From Pseudoxanthomonas sp. (GTDB taxonomy: Bacteria; Pseudomonadota; Gammaproteobacteria; Xanthomonadales; Xanthomonadaceae): DNA of 64,000 nt. Both the position numbers and the translations under genes were made by a program. The DNA lies in contig NZ_PKDG01000043.1 in assembly GCF_002863005.1 (NCBI RefSeq), forward strand, positions 1 through 64,000, in the 5' to 3' direction. Shown here one piece after another: positions 19,226 through 28,851 of this stretch. How positions within the stretch are numbered: position 1 is the first letter of the stretch; every line of letters begins with the position of its first letter. The notes under the pieces were generated by a model. It was not told the origin of the DNA. It was given only the letters and a program-made list of their open reading frames with translations, and did not search any database.

Positions 19226-22200
19226 CTCCGCGGCTCCCCTTCTTCATCTTCGCCGGATGTCGACGGCGATACGTCCAGCGTGGGCGTCGGACGCTCTTCC
19301 TTGAAGGCGAGGCTGGCGATCACCTGGTCGAATTCCGCTTCACGCGGCGATCTCGGCTTGGCCTTGCGCGCACCGGCAGGCACGGGGGCCGCCACGTTAC
19401 TGCGCATCGCCTGCGCCAGCGCGACGAGGGCGGCATTGAGCTGGTCCTGCCGCACCATCGTCTGCTGCAGCGCCTGCAGTACCGGCGCGGTGTCCACGAC
19501 CGCGGCAGCGGGGGCGGGCGTAGCCGGCGTGGCCGTCTCCGGCATGCGCAGGGCATGCAGGGCGGAGAGCAAGGCTTCCCAGGGCGCAGGTGCAGCCACT
19601 TCCACCGGCGCGGGTTCGCCCATCCGCTGCAGGCCGACGGCGATGTCGGCAAGTTGTGCGACCACGCGACCGCCGACATCCGCATCGTCTGCGCCCATCG
19701 CCTTGTTGCGCAGGAAGTCCGCCTTGATCTGGTTCCAGCGCGCCTGTTCTTCGCCGGTCAGCATGCCGCGCAATTCGCCGAGCTTGAGCAGGTTCTCTTC
19801 GGCCCCGGTGGTCAGCAACTGCGCCTCGCCGAGATAGTGGTCGGAAATCAGCTGCTGCAGCTCGGCAGCGTTCATGACCGGCGAGATCTTCTCTGCCAGC
19901 TTGTTCATGTTGCGGTAGCTGCCCTGCAGCCGGAACGGCGGCTCCACCCGGTACTTGTCCGCCTGCGCGGCGCTGGCGATGTACTGCTGGTTGACGCGGT
20001 AGACCACGTCACGCACGGTCAGCAGGCGCTGCAGCACGGCGACGATCTCGCCGATCTCCGCGCCGCTGTAGGCATGCGACAGCTGGTTGGTGCTGACGTC
20101 CTTGCCGCGCGCCTTGTCGACCAGCAGGTAGAGATCGGCCAGGTCGCGCGTGGCGAGCGGCGCGAGCACCGGGTTCGATGTCAGGCAGTTCTCCACGTAG
20201 CTCAGCAGGAAAGCGTCTTCCATTCCGCCGAGCACGTCGCCGAGGTTGTAGATATCGGCGCGGTTGGCCAGCATGTCGGGAATCTTGAAGACTTCGCCCG
20301 ACTCCGTGTAAGGATTGCCCGCCATCACCACCGCGAACTTGCGCCCGCGCATGTCGTAGGTCTTGGTCTTGCCGCGCCACACGCCCTCGATGCGGCGCGT
20401 GCCGTCGCAGAGCGAGATGAACTTCTGCAGGAATTCCGGATGCGTGTGCTGGATGTCGTCCAGGTACAGCATCACGTTGTTGCCCATCTCCAGCGCGAGG
20501 TTGAGCTTCTCGAGCTCCTGCCGCGAGGTCGCATCCGGGGCCTGCGCGGGATCCAGCGAGCGCACCTCGTGGCCGAGCGCCGGTCCGTTGATCTTCATGA
20601 AGACCAGCCCCAGCCGGTGTCCCACGTACTCCATCAACGTGGTCTTGCCGTAGCCGGGAGGCGAAATCATCATCAGCAGGCCCATCAGATCGCTGCGCTT
20701 GCTCTCGCCGACGGTGCCCATCTGCTTGGCGAGGTTGTCGCCGATGACGGGCAGGTAGACGTCGTTGATCAGCCTGTTGCGCACGAACGAGGTCAGCGGG
20801 CGCGCCTTGAACTCGGACAGGCGCATCGCCGCGCGTTCCCGCTGCGCCACTTCGCCGCGCAATGCCTGGTACCGCTGCCATGCCGGCACGAAGTGCTCGC
20901 GGTGCGTGGCGAAGCGGGCCGGCAGGTCGTCCACTGCCAGCGCCAGCCGTCCCTCGCGGATGCGCGCGTGCTCGCCCAGCAGGCCGTCGACGGTGGCCAT
21001 CAGCGTGACGTGTTCGACCACGTGCGTCAGCTGCGGTCCGTGCCGCAGCAGCGCAATCGCTTCCGGCACGTAGGCGGCGAGAGGGGCATGGTCGGGCAGG
21101 GCGGCCAACGCTTCGAGCGCCTGCCGCAGCAGCGACCACGCCGCGGCGGGCTTCGCCTCCAGCCGTTGCAGTGCGCTGGCGAGGACGGCACCACCCGCGT
21201 CGTCGGTCAGGCGTGCGCGGAAGGCGGACACCAGCGCGTCGGCGTAGTGGGTGAAGCGGAAGGTCGGTGTCGCCGTGGTGACGGTGTCCACCAGGAACGT
21301 GGCGGCCGCCTTCGTGTCCGTCGTGGCGAAGGGCAGCGCATCGCGCTGGATCCACTCGGCGAGCGTGGCCGCCAGGTCGTCGCGCAGCGTCGTCACGGCG
21401 CGGCCCGCCGGCGACAGCGCATCGATCGCGCGGGCAGCGCGGATGCGGTCGATCGTTTCCTGCGGCACGGCGTCGCTGCGGCACCACCAGGCGACTGCCA
21501 GCGCGCGCGCGGACGGCGCATGCCGCAGAGTGCCCGCGGCATTGCGCAGGGGGAGGAACGCGCGCAGGATCGCGGCCGCATCGTGGTCGTGGATGCCCTT
21601 CTCGTAGCCTTCGCGATAACGCGGCGCGGCGTACTCGCGGACGTTCCTGTCGAGTGCCTCGGGATCGGCCAGTGCGTGTTCGAGCGCCTGCATGCTGAGC
21701 CCGGCCTCGCCCGCCAGCGCGTCGTCCAGCAGCCGGCATGCGAGGTACTCGCCGCGGTAGAGCGAGGGCGATTCGGATTCGAGGCTGACGTTCCAGTAGT
21801 CGCGCAGGGCGTCCAGCGCCGGTTCCTGCAGCGGCGCCAGGTAGTCGGTGCCGGTCAGGTGCACGGCCAGCGTGTCGCCGCGCGGGATCAGCGTCAGGTC
21901 CAAGGGTTGCGTGTTGACGCTGAAACGATGGCGCGGTCCGAGGCGGATGACGTTGCCCGCGTCTTCGAACAGGTCGCTGCGGTCGCGCAGGCCGCGCACG
22001 GCCTGGTCGCGGGCGCCCTTGATGCGTGCTTCGATGTCGTCGGCCTTCACCGAGTCCTTCAGCTCGCGCAGGCGGCCGGCCAGTTCGCGCAGTTTCAGGA
22101 TCAGCGCATCGCCGGCGAAGAACGCGTTGAGTTCGTCCGGCGTGGTGAAGCGCTCGGTGCGCCGGCCGAGGCCCTCCAGGATGCGGTTGGCGGCTTCCTG

Positions 22201-24546
22201 CACCGACTGCGCCTTGCGCTGCCGGTCATCCAGCAGTGCCTGCTTGTGCGCCTCGAAGGCGTCCAGCATCTCCTCGCGCTTGGACAGGATGTCGCCGAGG
22301 AACTGCTCGTGCTCGCCGAACTGGCTTTCCAGTTCTTCCAGCTGCACCATCAGGCGCGCCAGCTGCTCGTCGGCGCGCTCCGGCGTGGTGGCCATGGCCA
22401 GCGCATTGCTCACGGCCTGGCTGAAGAGGGTGAACTGCGCGCCGAACTGCGCCACCGCTTCGGCGGAGCCGAGTTCGCGGCGCCGCTGGGTGGCGCGTGC
22501 GCGGGTCTGGTTGAGGCGGGCGTAGATGGCCGACAGGGCGTCGACGACGCGGGTGCGCTGGGTCGCGTCGTCCACCCGCAGCGTCGCCATCAGTTCGGAC
22601 AGCATGTCGAGCTCGCCGGCCATGCCCTGCATGGCCTCGATGGCTTCTGCCAGTTCGCGTGCGCTGGCGGCTTTCTGCGCGCGTGCGTCGAGTTCCAGCA
22701 GACGCTGCTGGAACGGCGCGAGCGCTTTTTCGCCGGCGAGGAACTGGCCGGTCGCCGTGCCGATACGCTCATGCGCTTCCTGCAGCGCGGCCGTCATCGC
22801 GTCGATGGCCGCCGTATCGATGTAGCGGAAGTCGCGCAGCGTCAGCAGATGACCGCGCAGGCGAGAGACCGCGCCCAGCGCCTCGACGAACTCGCCGATG
22901 CCGGTCCATCCCTCCGGCTGCAGGCGACCGAGCAGGGCGCGGTGGTCGCGCTGCGCCTGCGCCATCGACGTTTCCGACTGGCGCCGGATCTCCTGCACCT
23001 TCTCGTACTCGTCCAGCACCGACTCACCGGTGCCGGCGATCTCGTGCAGCAGCGTGGCCAGGCCATCGCACTGCGTATCGTCGATCCAGTGGTGCACGTC
23101 GAACAGGCGTCGCGTGCCGTGCGTCAGCAACTGGTAGCGCTGCGCGGACACGTCCGGGCGCTCGATCTCGCGGGCGAGGTCGAACAGATTCGACACGGCG
23201 CGCACCAGCTCGGCATTGCCGAGCTTCGCCATGAACGACGTGCCGGCCGGACGCGTGGCGGCGAATTCGTCGGACGTGAAGGGCGTCTGCCATACCTGCA
23301 TCGGGTGGACGCGGGTGGGGTCGTCGTTCTCGGCGCGGAACAGCACCATGCGCCCGTCGTGCAGGCGCGCATAGCCGTGCGCGAGCACCGGCGGCTGCAG
23401 GCGGCGCTGCACAAGGTTGTAGACGAGCAGGGCGGCCTGGCCGGTCTCGCGCTCGTAGAAGATGTACATCACGTCTTCGCCGTTCGGCGAACGGATCGTG
23501 CGCTTGTACTGCATGTGCTGCACGGCGGCGTCGAAGGCCTTGTGCTCGCCATTCTGCAGGTAGTAGCCGCCCGGGAAGATGATGCCGTGGTCCTCGGGCA
23601 GCTGGATGCAGGCCTGCACGATGGCGTCCAGTCGGGTCGCCTTGCCGGTCTGCGTGTTGTAGACCAGTCCGCGCCACGTGCCCTCGCGGTACGGCAGCAC
23701 CTTGAGCAGGATCAGCGAGCCGACCCGCGCGAATTCGATCTGCGCGTCGTCCAGCGACTGCGTGCGGTCCTCGACCGGTTCGCTGTAGACGCCGGCGCCG
23801 GTCTCCGTGTTGTTTTCCACCTTCAGCGTCAGGTCGCCGCCGATGGTCTCCACGAACAGGGTGTCGAGGATGTTCAGGTGCGGGTGGCGGCCACTGACCT
23901 CCATGTCCTTGGTAGCGCGCGTCCATTCGAAATCGAACGGAGGCGGCAGCACGATGTCGCGCTCGCCGCGCGCATCGAGGTAGTTCACCTCGCCCTCGGC
24001 CGTGAGCGTCCAGCGGAACACGCGCACGTCGGTGTTCTTCAGGCCGATCTGGAACGCCATCAGCAGGCGCCCGTCGCGCACGATCAACTGCAGCAGCCGC
24101 GCGTCCTTGTAGTAGCTGTACAGCTCGCTGAAATCGCGCTGGAACGCGTCGTCGCCCAGGAAGGTCGCCGCAATGTCGACGGGCGCCACGTCGTAGCCGT
24201 CGCCGGTCTCCACCAGGCGATAGATACCGAACACGTCGGCGACCGAGGTGGTCGCCTTCAGGCCCATGTAGACGTTGAAGCCGAACAGCAGCAGGTCGCC
24301 GACCTGCACGATGTCGCGCCCGACCGAATTGTGCTCGGTGCGGATGCGCAGGCGGCCGATGGCCTCCATGCGGCTGTCGCCGAATTCCTGCAGGCGGCGC
24401 GTATTCAGCGCTTCCACGAGCGTACGCAGGCGCGCACCCTGTTCGTCGAGGCGACGGCGCAGCACGTCGTAGGCGCCGCCCTGGGCCACGGCCTGGTCGA
24501 CCTGCGTATCGGTGGAGGGAACGGCGGTGTTCGGCGTCTCGGACAT
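19222..24546 (-). CDS. giant AAA ATPase (DUF3686 / 'DNA repair ATPase' type)
   Basis: 1774 residues. The C-terminal third carries an AAA ATPase: Walker A PPGYGKTTLMEY with Lys1301, Walker B VMLYLDDIQ with Asp1363-Asp1364, a conserved GNPYTESGEVFKIPDMLANRAD-type sensor region (cut here to GNPYTESGE) and NLGDVLGGMEDAF. The first ~550 residues look beta-rich, with repeated short strands ending in charged turns, perhaps a propeller. The middle (about 550-1250) is largely coiled coil. Homologues are often labelled DNA-repair ATPases without evidence. Here it is embedded between flotillin and TelA genes, so a mechanical role at the membrane is a reasonable alternative. It is 86 bases after the flotillin gene and overlaps the next gene by ATGA. 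Confidence 0.85.
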   Translation of the reverse strand: MSETPNTAVPSTDTQVDQAVAQGGAYDVLRRRLDEQGARLRTLVEALNTRRLQEFGDSRMEAIGRLRIRTEHNSVGRDIVQVGDLLLFGFNVYMGLKATTSVADVFGIYRLVETGDGYDVAPVDIAATFLGDDAFQRDFSELYSYYKDARLLQLIVRDGRLLMAFQIGLKNTDVRVFRWTLTAEGEVNYLDARGERDIVLPPPFDFEWTRATKDMEVSGRHPHLNILDTLFVETIGGDLTLKVENNTETGAGVYSEPVEDRTQSLDDAQIEFARVGSLILLKVLPYREGTWRGLVYNTQTGKATRLDAIVQACIQLPEDHGIIFPGGYYLQNGEHKAFDAAVQHMQYKRTIRSPNGEDVMYIFYERETGQAALLVYNLVQRRLQPPVLAHGYARLHDGRMVLFRAENDDPTRVHPMQVWQTPFTSDEFAATRPAGTSFMAKLGNAELVRAVSNLFDLAREIERPDVSAQRYQLLTHGTRRLFDVHHWIDDTQCDGLATLLHEIAGTGESVLDEYEKVQEIRRQSETSMAQAQRDHRALLGRLQPEGWTGIGEFVEALGAVSRLRGHLLTLRDFRYIDTAAIDAMTAALQEAHERIGTATGQFLAGEKALAPFQQRLLELDARAQKAASARELAEAIEAMQGMAGELDMLSELMATLRVDDATQRTRVVDALSAIYARLNQTRARATQRRRELGSAEAVAQFGAQFTLFSQAVSNALAMATTPERADEQLARLMVQLEELESQFGEHEQFLGDILSKREEMLDAFEAHKQALLDDRQRKAQSVQEAANRILEGLGRRTERFTTPDELNAFFAGDALILKLRELAGRLRELKDSVKADDIEARIKGARDQAVRGLRDRSDLFEDAGNVIRLGPRHRFSVNTQPLDLTLIPRGDTLAVHLTGTDYLAPLQEPALDALRDYWNVSLESESPSLYRGEYLACRLLDDALAGEAGLSMQALEHALADPEALDRNVREYAAPRYREGYEKGIHDHDAAAILRAFLPLRNAAGTLRHAPSARALAVAWWCRSDAVPQETIDRIRAARAIDALSPAGRAVTTLRDDLAATLAEWIQRDALPFATTDTKAAATFLVDTVTTATPTFRFTHYADALVSAFRARLTDDAGGAVLASALQRLEAKPAAAWSLLRQALEALAALPDHAPLAAYVPEAIALLRHGPQLTHVVEHVTLMATVDGLLGEHARIREGRLALAVDDLPARFATHREHFVPAWQRYQALRGEVAQRERAAMRLSEFKARPLTSFVRNRLINDVYLPVIGDNLAKQMGTVGESKRSDLMGLLMMISPPGYGKTTLMEYVGHRLGLVFMKINGPALGHEVRSLDPAQAPDATSRQELEKLNLALEMGNNVMLYLDDIQHTHPEFLQKFISLCDGTRRIEGVWRGKTKTYDMRGRKFAVVMAGNPYTESGEVFKIPDMLANRADIYNLGDVLGGMEDAFLLSYVENCLTSNPVLAPLATRDLADLYLLVDKARGKDVSTNQLSHAYSGAEIGEIVAVLQRLLTVRDVVYRVNQQYIASAAQADKYRVEPPFRLQGSYRNMNKLAEKISPVMNAAELQQLISDHYLGEAQLLTTGAEENLLKLGELRGMLTGEEQARWNQIKADFLRNKAMGADDADVGGRVVAQLADIAVGLQRMGEPAPVEVAAPAPWEALLSALHALRMPETATPATPAPAAAVVDTAPVLQALQQTMVRQDQLNAALVALAQAMRSNVAAPVPAGARKAKPRSPREAEFDQVIASLAFKEERPTPTLDVSPSTSGEDEEGEPRR

Positions 24547-24632
24547 CGGACCTCATCCTCGCCCGTCCTGGGCGGTCGATGCGGAAATCGGGGCCGGCGG
24601 CACGCGCCGCCGGCCCGGCTCATGGCAGGGCG

Positions 24633-26606
24633 TCAGGCGTCGGTGGCTTCTGCCTGGCGACCGGCCGCCGGCAGTCCCGCGCCTGCCAGCCGACCCAGCA
24701 GCTGCGAGGCGATGGGACTCTCGCCAACGATGCCTTCCAGCGCCTTGCCCAGCGAGATGCCCTTGGTCAGCGCATTGAACACGCCACCGTCGCCACCGAT
24801 CAGTTCGATGTTGGCGTTCTTCAGCGCGCCGGCCAGCACTTCGGCGTTCTCGCGCGAGATCGCCTTGCCGGCGTCGATCGACGCAAGCAGCTGGCGCAGC
24901 TGGGTTTCCAGCAGCATGCGGAACTCCTCGTGGCTGCGCGCATCCGGGCTCATCTTGCCCATCGCATCGAACTTGGACGTCAGGCCCTCGGCCTCGGCGG
25001 ACATCTTCTTGGCGATGTTGCTGGCTTCGGCGTCGCCCATCGCCTGCGTCGCGCTGGCATTGGCCTGGCCCAGCTTCTGCGCACCTTCGGCTTCGGCGGT
25101 CAGGCGCTCGGTCAGCACGCGCGCATCGGCGTTGCCCTGCTTGTAGGTGGCGTCGGCCTTGGCTTCCAGCACGCGGGCTTCGGCCAGGCCGGTCTTCTCC
25201 ATGGCCACGGCGTTGGCTTCCTGCACCTGCGCTTCGGCCAGGCCCGGCGCAGCGCTTTCGGCGCGCACGCCGTCGGCCAGCACGCGCTTGGCCTCAGCCT
25301 GCTTGCCGGCGGCCTGCAGTTCCGCCTCGGCCAGCACGGTCATCTCGACGGCGCGGTGGCGCGCGGCCTGTTCGGCGGCTTCGGCGGCCTTCACGTCCTT
25401 GACCAGCGTCTCCTGGGCGGCCGCCTCGGCGGCCAGCACGGTGACCTGCTTGGCGCGATCGGCCTCGGCGACCTCGCGGGTCTCCTTGATCTTCTCTTCG
25501 GCCACCGCGACGGTCTGCTCGATCTGCGTACGCTCGCGCACCACGTTCGCCACTTCCATGCGGCCCTGCTCGACGACCTTGTCGCGGTCGACCTGCTGCA
25601 TCTGAACCTCCTTGTCGGTGTTCACGCGCTCGAGCTGCTCGGCGCGTGCGACGCGCTCGAGTTCGATCGCCACGGCGCGGCGGCGGTTCTGCTCGGCGAC
25701 TTCCACCTGGCGAAGCTGTTCCTGCTCGCGGATCTTGATCTGCTCTTCGGTCTCCAGGCGCGCACGCTCGGATACCTGGCGCTGCTCTTCGATCACCTTG
25801 GCGGTTTCGGCCGCCTCGCGTGCGCGCACGGTCTCGACCTCGCGCTTCTGCCGGGCTTCCGCCTCGGCCTGCTGGCGTTCCAGCGCCAGCAGCGCTTCCC
25901 GTGCCTCGGTGTTCTTCTTGGTGATGGCGAGCTTCTCGTTCTGCTCCAACTCGTTGGTATGCACGTTCTGGCGCGCGGTCAGCTCGGTGATCTTGCGGAT
26001 GCCTTCTGCGTCCAGGATGTTGCTGGGGTCCAGCAGGTGCTTGGGCGTCTGCTCCAGGTAGTCGATGGCGACGTCCTCGAGCACGTAGCCGTTGAGGTCC
26101 TGGCCGATGACGGCGACGATCTCGTCGCGAAACTCCTGGCGCTTGTCGAACAGCTCGGTGAAGTCGAACTTCTTGCCCACCGTCTTCAGGGCCTCGGAGA
26201 ACTTGGCGTTGAACAGCTCATCCACCGCATGCTTGTCCGAGGCGCGGTCGGCGCCGATCGCCTTGGCCACGCGCAGCACGTCGCCGGGGGTCTCGTTGAC
26301 GCGCAGGTAGAACGCCACCGCGATGTCGGCGCGCATGTTGTCCTTGCAGACCAGGCCTTCCTTGCCGCGACGGTCCACCTGCAGGGTGATCAGGCTGATC
26401 TTCATCAGCTCGGCCTTGTACAGCACCGGGATGATCAGCGCGCCGGTGAAATGCACCTTCGGCTGCGAACTCATGTCGTTGACGATGAGCGCGGTGCCCT
26501 GTTCGACCTTCTTGTAGAAGGCCTTGAAGATGCCGATGAAGCCGAAACCCAGCACCAGCAGGACGACGAGTCCGATGGCGAAGGGAAGGATCGAGGCAGT
26601 GGTCAT
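24633..26606 (-). CDS. yqiK: flotillin-like SPFH membrane protein (YqiK type)
   Basis: 657 residues: one N-terminal membrane helix (ILPFAIGLVVLLVLGFGFIG), then an SPFH/band-7 domain to about residue 190 (VEQGTALIVND, ALIIPVLYKAELMKISL, FDKRQEFRDEIVAVIG), a long Ala/Glu/Arg-rich coiled coil (about 210-530) typical of flotillins, and a globular tail. YqiK-type flotillins organise membrane microdomains. It has an AAGGAG ribosome site seven bases before the ATG and follows the yqiJ-like gene by 30 bases, the same pairing as E. coli yqiJK. The coiled coil has near-repeats such as LAEARVLEAKADA. Confidence 0.9.
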   Translation of the reverse strand: MTTASILPFAIGLVVLLVLGFGFIGIFKAFYKKVEQGTALIVNDMSSQPKVHFTGALIIPVLYKAELMKISLITLQVDRRGKEGLVCKDNMRADIAVAFYLRVNETPGDVLRVAKAIGADRASDKHAVDELFNAKFSEALKTVGKKFDFTELFDKRQEFRDEIVAVIGQDLNGYVLEDVAIDYLEQTPKHLLDPSNILDAEGIRKITELTARQNVHTNELEQNEKLAITKKNTEAREALLALERQQAEAEARQKREVETVRAREAAETAKVIEEQRQVSERARLETEEQIKIREQEQLRQVEVAEQNRRRAVAIELERVARAEQLERVNTDKEVQMQQVDRDKVVEQGRMEVANVVRERTQIEQTVAVAEEKIKETREVAEADRAKQVTVLAAEAAAQETLVKDVKAAEAAEQAARHRAVEMTVLAEAELQAAGKQAEAKRVLADGVRAESAAPGLAEAQVQEANAVAMEKTGLAEARVLEAKADATYKQGNADARVLTERLTAEAEGAQKLGQANASATQAMGDAEASNIAKKMSAEAEGLTSKFDAMGKMSPDARSHEEFRMLLETQLRQLLASIDAGKAISRENAEVLAGALKNANIELIGGDGGVFNALTKGISLGKALEGIVGESPIASQLLGRLAGAGLPAAGRQAEATDA

Positions 26607-26636
26607 TGCAGAACTCCTTGTAGACGGCGCGGGTGT

Positions 26637-27272
26637 TTACTGCTGGTGGAAGGCGGTTTCGGACATGACGCGGTACGTGTTGTCGGGTTCGAGGTGTTCG
26701 ATGAGCACGACGCGGTCGCCGCGCATCAGGCGCTCGCCCGGCAGCGTGCGGATTTGCAGGATCAGGCCGGCGCCGCCGTCGTCGAAATGCGCGCGTCCGC
26801 TGGTCGCATCCGCATGCGGCGAGATCACCGAGCCGGCGCGGCCGAGCACGGACGGAGGCACCGGCGGACGCAGTCGCGTGATCACGGCGGCGACGGGACG
26901 CAGCAACAGCGAGGTCACTAGGGCGCCCGGCAGCAGCGCCACGACCAGCGTGCCGGCACCAGCGAGCCAGCGGAGGCTGTCGGGGATGTGCTGGAGCACG
27001 AACAGGTGCACGAAGTAGGTGATCAGCCAGCCGAAGAAGGACAGCACCGTGAGTACCAGCATCATCGGTACGCCGGACAGTCCAAGCTTCGCCAACATGC
27101 CCGCGACCACGCTGGGTTCGGCAGTGTCGCCGTCGGTCGTCAGCCAGCCATCCACGGCGTCGATGTCCACCATGCCGGTGGCGGCGAGCAACCAGTACAC
27201 CGTGCAGAAAGCGAGCAGCACGCTGTACACCAGCGTGGGAAAGGTCAGGACGGTGTTCAGGAACTCATTCAT
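26637..27272 (-). CDS. yqiJ: YqiJ-like membrane protein with NfeD-type OB fold (DUF1449)
   Basis: 211 residues with about three to four membrane segments (residues 10-32, 66-95, 98-125) followed by a soluble beta-rich tail (GRAGSVISPHADATSGRAHF, RGDRVVLIEHLEPDNTYRV) resembling the OB fold of NfeD/YqiJ proteins, which act as partners of flotillins. The ATG at 27272 has a GGGGGAG ribosome site and gives a hydrophobic N-terminus (MNEFLNTVLTFPTLVYSVLL); a longer frame upstream adds basic low-complexity sequence. It lies immediately before the flotillin gene, as in E. coli. Confidence 0.82.
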   Translation of the reverse strand: MNEFLNTVLTFPTLVYSVLLAFCTVYWLLAATGMVDIDAVDGWLTTDGDTAEPSVVAGMLAKLGLSGVPMMLVLTVLSFFGWLITYFVHLFVLQHIPDSLRWLAGAGTLVVALLPGALVTSLLLRPVAAVITRLRPPVPPSVLGRAGSVISPHADATSGRAHFDDGGAGLILQIRTLPGERLMRGDRVVLIEHLEPDNTYRVMSETAFHQQ

Positions 27273-27288
27273 CGTGGCTCCCCCTGTT

Positions 27289-27951
27289 TCAGCGCTTGCG
27301 CGCGGACGACGTGATGCGTTTGCGGGCGCGGTCCAGCACGGCCTGTGCAGGATCCCCGGCGGCCTTCGTGCGCTTGCCCGGTGCGCTCGATCCACTCCCC
27401 TGGACCGGCGCGCGGCGTTGCTTCATGCGGGCTGCCGACGCGAACGCAGGTTCCGGGTACAGCGCGTCGCCCGGCTGGCGCTTCGCCACCGTGGCCTGCG
27501 CGCGCTGCAGGCTGTTGGAGGCGCGCAGGATGTCGAGCTGGTGCTTGAGACGACGCAGGCGGCCTTCGAGCTGCTCGACGACATGCTGGAACTGGCGCTC
27601 CTGCGCGGCCAGCTCGTGACCCTCCTCCAGCCGCTGGCTGCGTTGCGCCTGCAGGCGGACCACGTCGTCCGCCGCCGCGCGCGCCTGCGTCGTGCGCCCT
27701 TGCCGCAACGCCGATTCCACCTTGGCCTCGGTCTCGCCGATGCGCGTGGCCAGCGCAGCCTGGTGTTGCTCGTTCGCCACGCGGCGCGCCTTCGCGGCCG
27801 CGTGCTCGCCGCGCGCGCCATGCAGGGCGTCGTCGACGGCGCGGATTTCCTCGTCCAGCAGCCGTTCGGCGCGGTCGCCCATCACCGCGCCGGCCAAACC
27901 TTCCATGCCTTCCTGGATGCGCTTGAACAGGGTTTTCAGCGTATCGGGCAT
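27289..27951 (-). CDS. PspA/IM30-family protein (YjfJ-like)
   Basis: 220 residues, almost wholly helical. The N-terminus (MPDTLKTLFKRIQEGMEGL) is an amphipathic-type segment, followed by the coiled-coil hairpin characteristic of PspA/IM30 proteins (EEIRAVDDALHGARGEHA, AKVESALRQGRTTQA, LEEGHELAAQERQFQ), and a basic tail (about residues 150-220). These proteins form ESCRT-III-like membrane-bound assemblies that protect stressed inner membranes. The ATG overlaps the yjfI stop as TGATG. E. coli has the same order yjfI-yjfJ. The basic Lys/Arg-rich C-terminal tail is longer than in PspA itself. Confidence 0.8.
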   Translation of the reverse strand: MPDTLKTLFKRIQEGMEGLAGAVMGDRAERLLDEEIRAVDDALHGARGEHAAAKARRVANEQHQAALATRIGETEAKVESALRQGRTTQARAAADDVVRLQAQRSQRLEEGHELAAQERQFQHVVEQLEGRLRRLKHQLDILRASNSLQRAQATVAKRQPGDALYPEPAFASAARMKQRRAPVQGSGSSAPGKRTKAAGDPAQAVLDRARKRITSSARKR

Positions 27952-28592
27952 CAGGCCTTCTTCCTGGCGGCGGGACGCAGGAACGGGCGATACGCCTCGG
28001 TCGCGCTGATCGCGTTCTCGGCGAGCGTCTCGATCTCGAACATCACGTTGGCCAGGCTGGAATGCGTGTCCAGCGCGCCGAACATGGTGTAGCCCGCCAC
28101 GCCGCCGATGCGCTGCATGCCGATGGTGGAAAGCGGCAGCAGCACATGCGTGCTGAGCACGTGCGCATTGAACGCCGCCACATCGGTGACGTCCTCCACC
28201 GGCCATAGATAGGCTTCGACCAGGATCTGCTCGCCCCCCACCGCGAGGAACACCGAGAGGTCGCCGTACTCGTGCATCACCAGGTGCAGGCTGGGTTCGG
28301 CGCCTTCGATGGTCTCCAGGGTGATCAGGCCATCGCGCACGGTGCTGGCCTGCTGCAGTGCGTGGCGGATCGCTGCCACGGTCCATCCCGCTTCCGCCGG
28401 TTGGGTCGGCAGGTAGGGAATGCCGGACTCCCGCTCGGCCTCCCGCATCGATTTCTCGATGGATGCCAGTTCCTCGGCGTACTCCGGGCGGATCCACACG
28501 TCCTTCTTGACCAGCCCCTGCTCGCGCATGCGTTCGCGGTAGTTGCGGACGTGCAGCGTGGATGCCTTGATGGCGGTGTGCGAGGCTGTCAT
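27951..28592 (-). CDS. yjfI: YjfI family protein (DUF2170)
   Basis: 213 residues. The first ~45 residues (ASTLHVRNYRERMREQGLV) resemble a short DNA- or protein-binding segment; the remainder is the DUF2170 domain (LHLVMHEYGDLSVFLAVGG, EQILVEAYLWPVEDV, STHVLLPLSTIGM, YTMFGALDTHSSLANVMFEIE). Its biochemical function is unknown; E. coli yjfI starts the yjfIJKLM stress operon. It is the first gene of the seven-gene operon and is translationally coupled to the PspA-family gene. The ATG at 28592 gives the homologous N-terminus; the frame upstream is not conserved-looking. Confidence 0.8.
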   Translation of the reverse strand: MTASHTAIKASTLHVRNYRERMREQGLVKKDVWIRPEYAEELASIEKSMREAERESGIPYLPTQPAEAGWTVAAIRHALQQASTVRDGLITLETIEGAEPSLHLVMHEYGDLSVFLAVGGEQILVEAYLWPVEDVTDVAAFNAHVLSTHVLLPLSTIGMQRIGGVAGYTMFGALDTHSSLANVMFEIETLAENAISATEAYRPFLRPAARKKA

Positions 28593-28608
28593 GAAATGAT
28601 GTTTATTG

Positions 28609-28620
28609 ATTACATGTAAT
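28609..28620. promoter_or_regulatory. 12-bp palindrome in yjfI promoter region
   Basis: ATTACATGTAAT is a perfect palindrome 17 bases upstream of the yjfI start codon, in a short AT-rich patch of otherwise GC-rich DNA. It could be an operator or part of the promoter of the stress operon. The ribosome site of yjfI is not obvious here. Confidence 0.45.
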
Positions 28621-28851
28621 GATGTCAAGCGGCGGTGCGTCACGGTCCGGTTGTGGTCACGCAGGATGTCCCGGCAAGATGACCGGGCGGTGGCGGCTGT
28701 CGTCTGCGTGTAACAGGCGGCGCGCAGAATGCGCCCTGCAACGAGGCATCTCTCTCCTCCCGCGTTGCACCGGAGCCTGGCGGAAGCCGGGCTTCGTGCT
28801 GTCCGGGCCACGCATGATGCGTGGCATGCTGGTCGCCATGAGGGTTCCACC

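Noticed and set aside
18895..25146. 2083-residue open frame on the plus strand across the stress operon
   Set aside because: It is antisense to the giant ATPase and flotillin genes, has Arg/His/Gln-rich low-complexity sequence and no domain; it reflects GC-rich codon bias of the true genes.
24579..26921. 780-residue plus-strand frame opposite the flotillin
   Set aside because: Its Gly/Leu/His repeats mirror the flotillin coiled-coil codons; no start signal.
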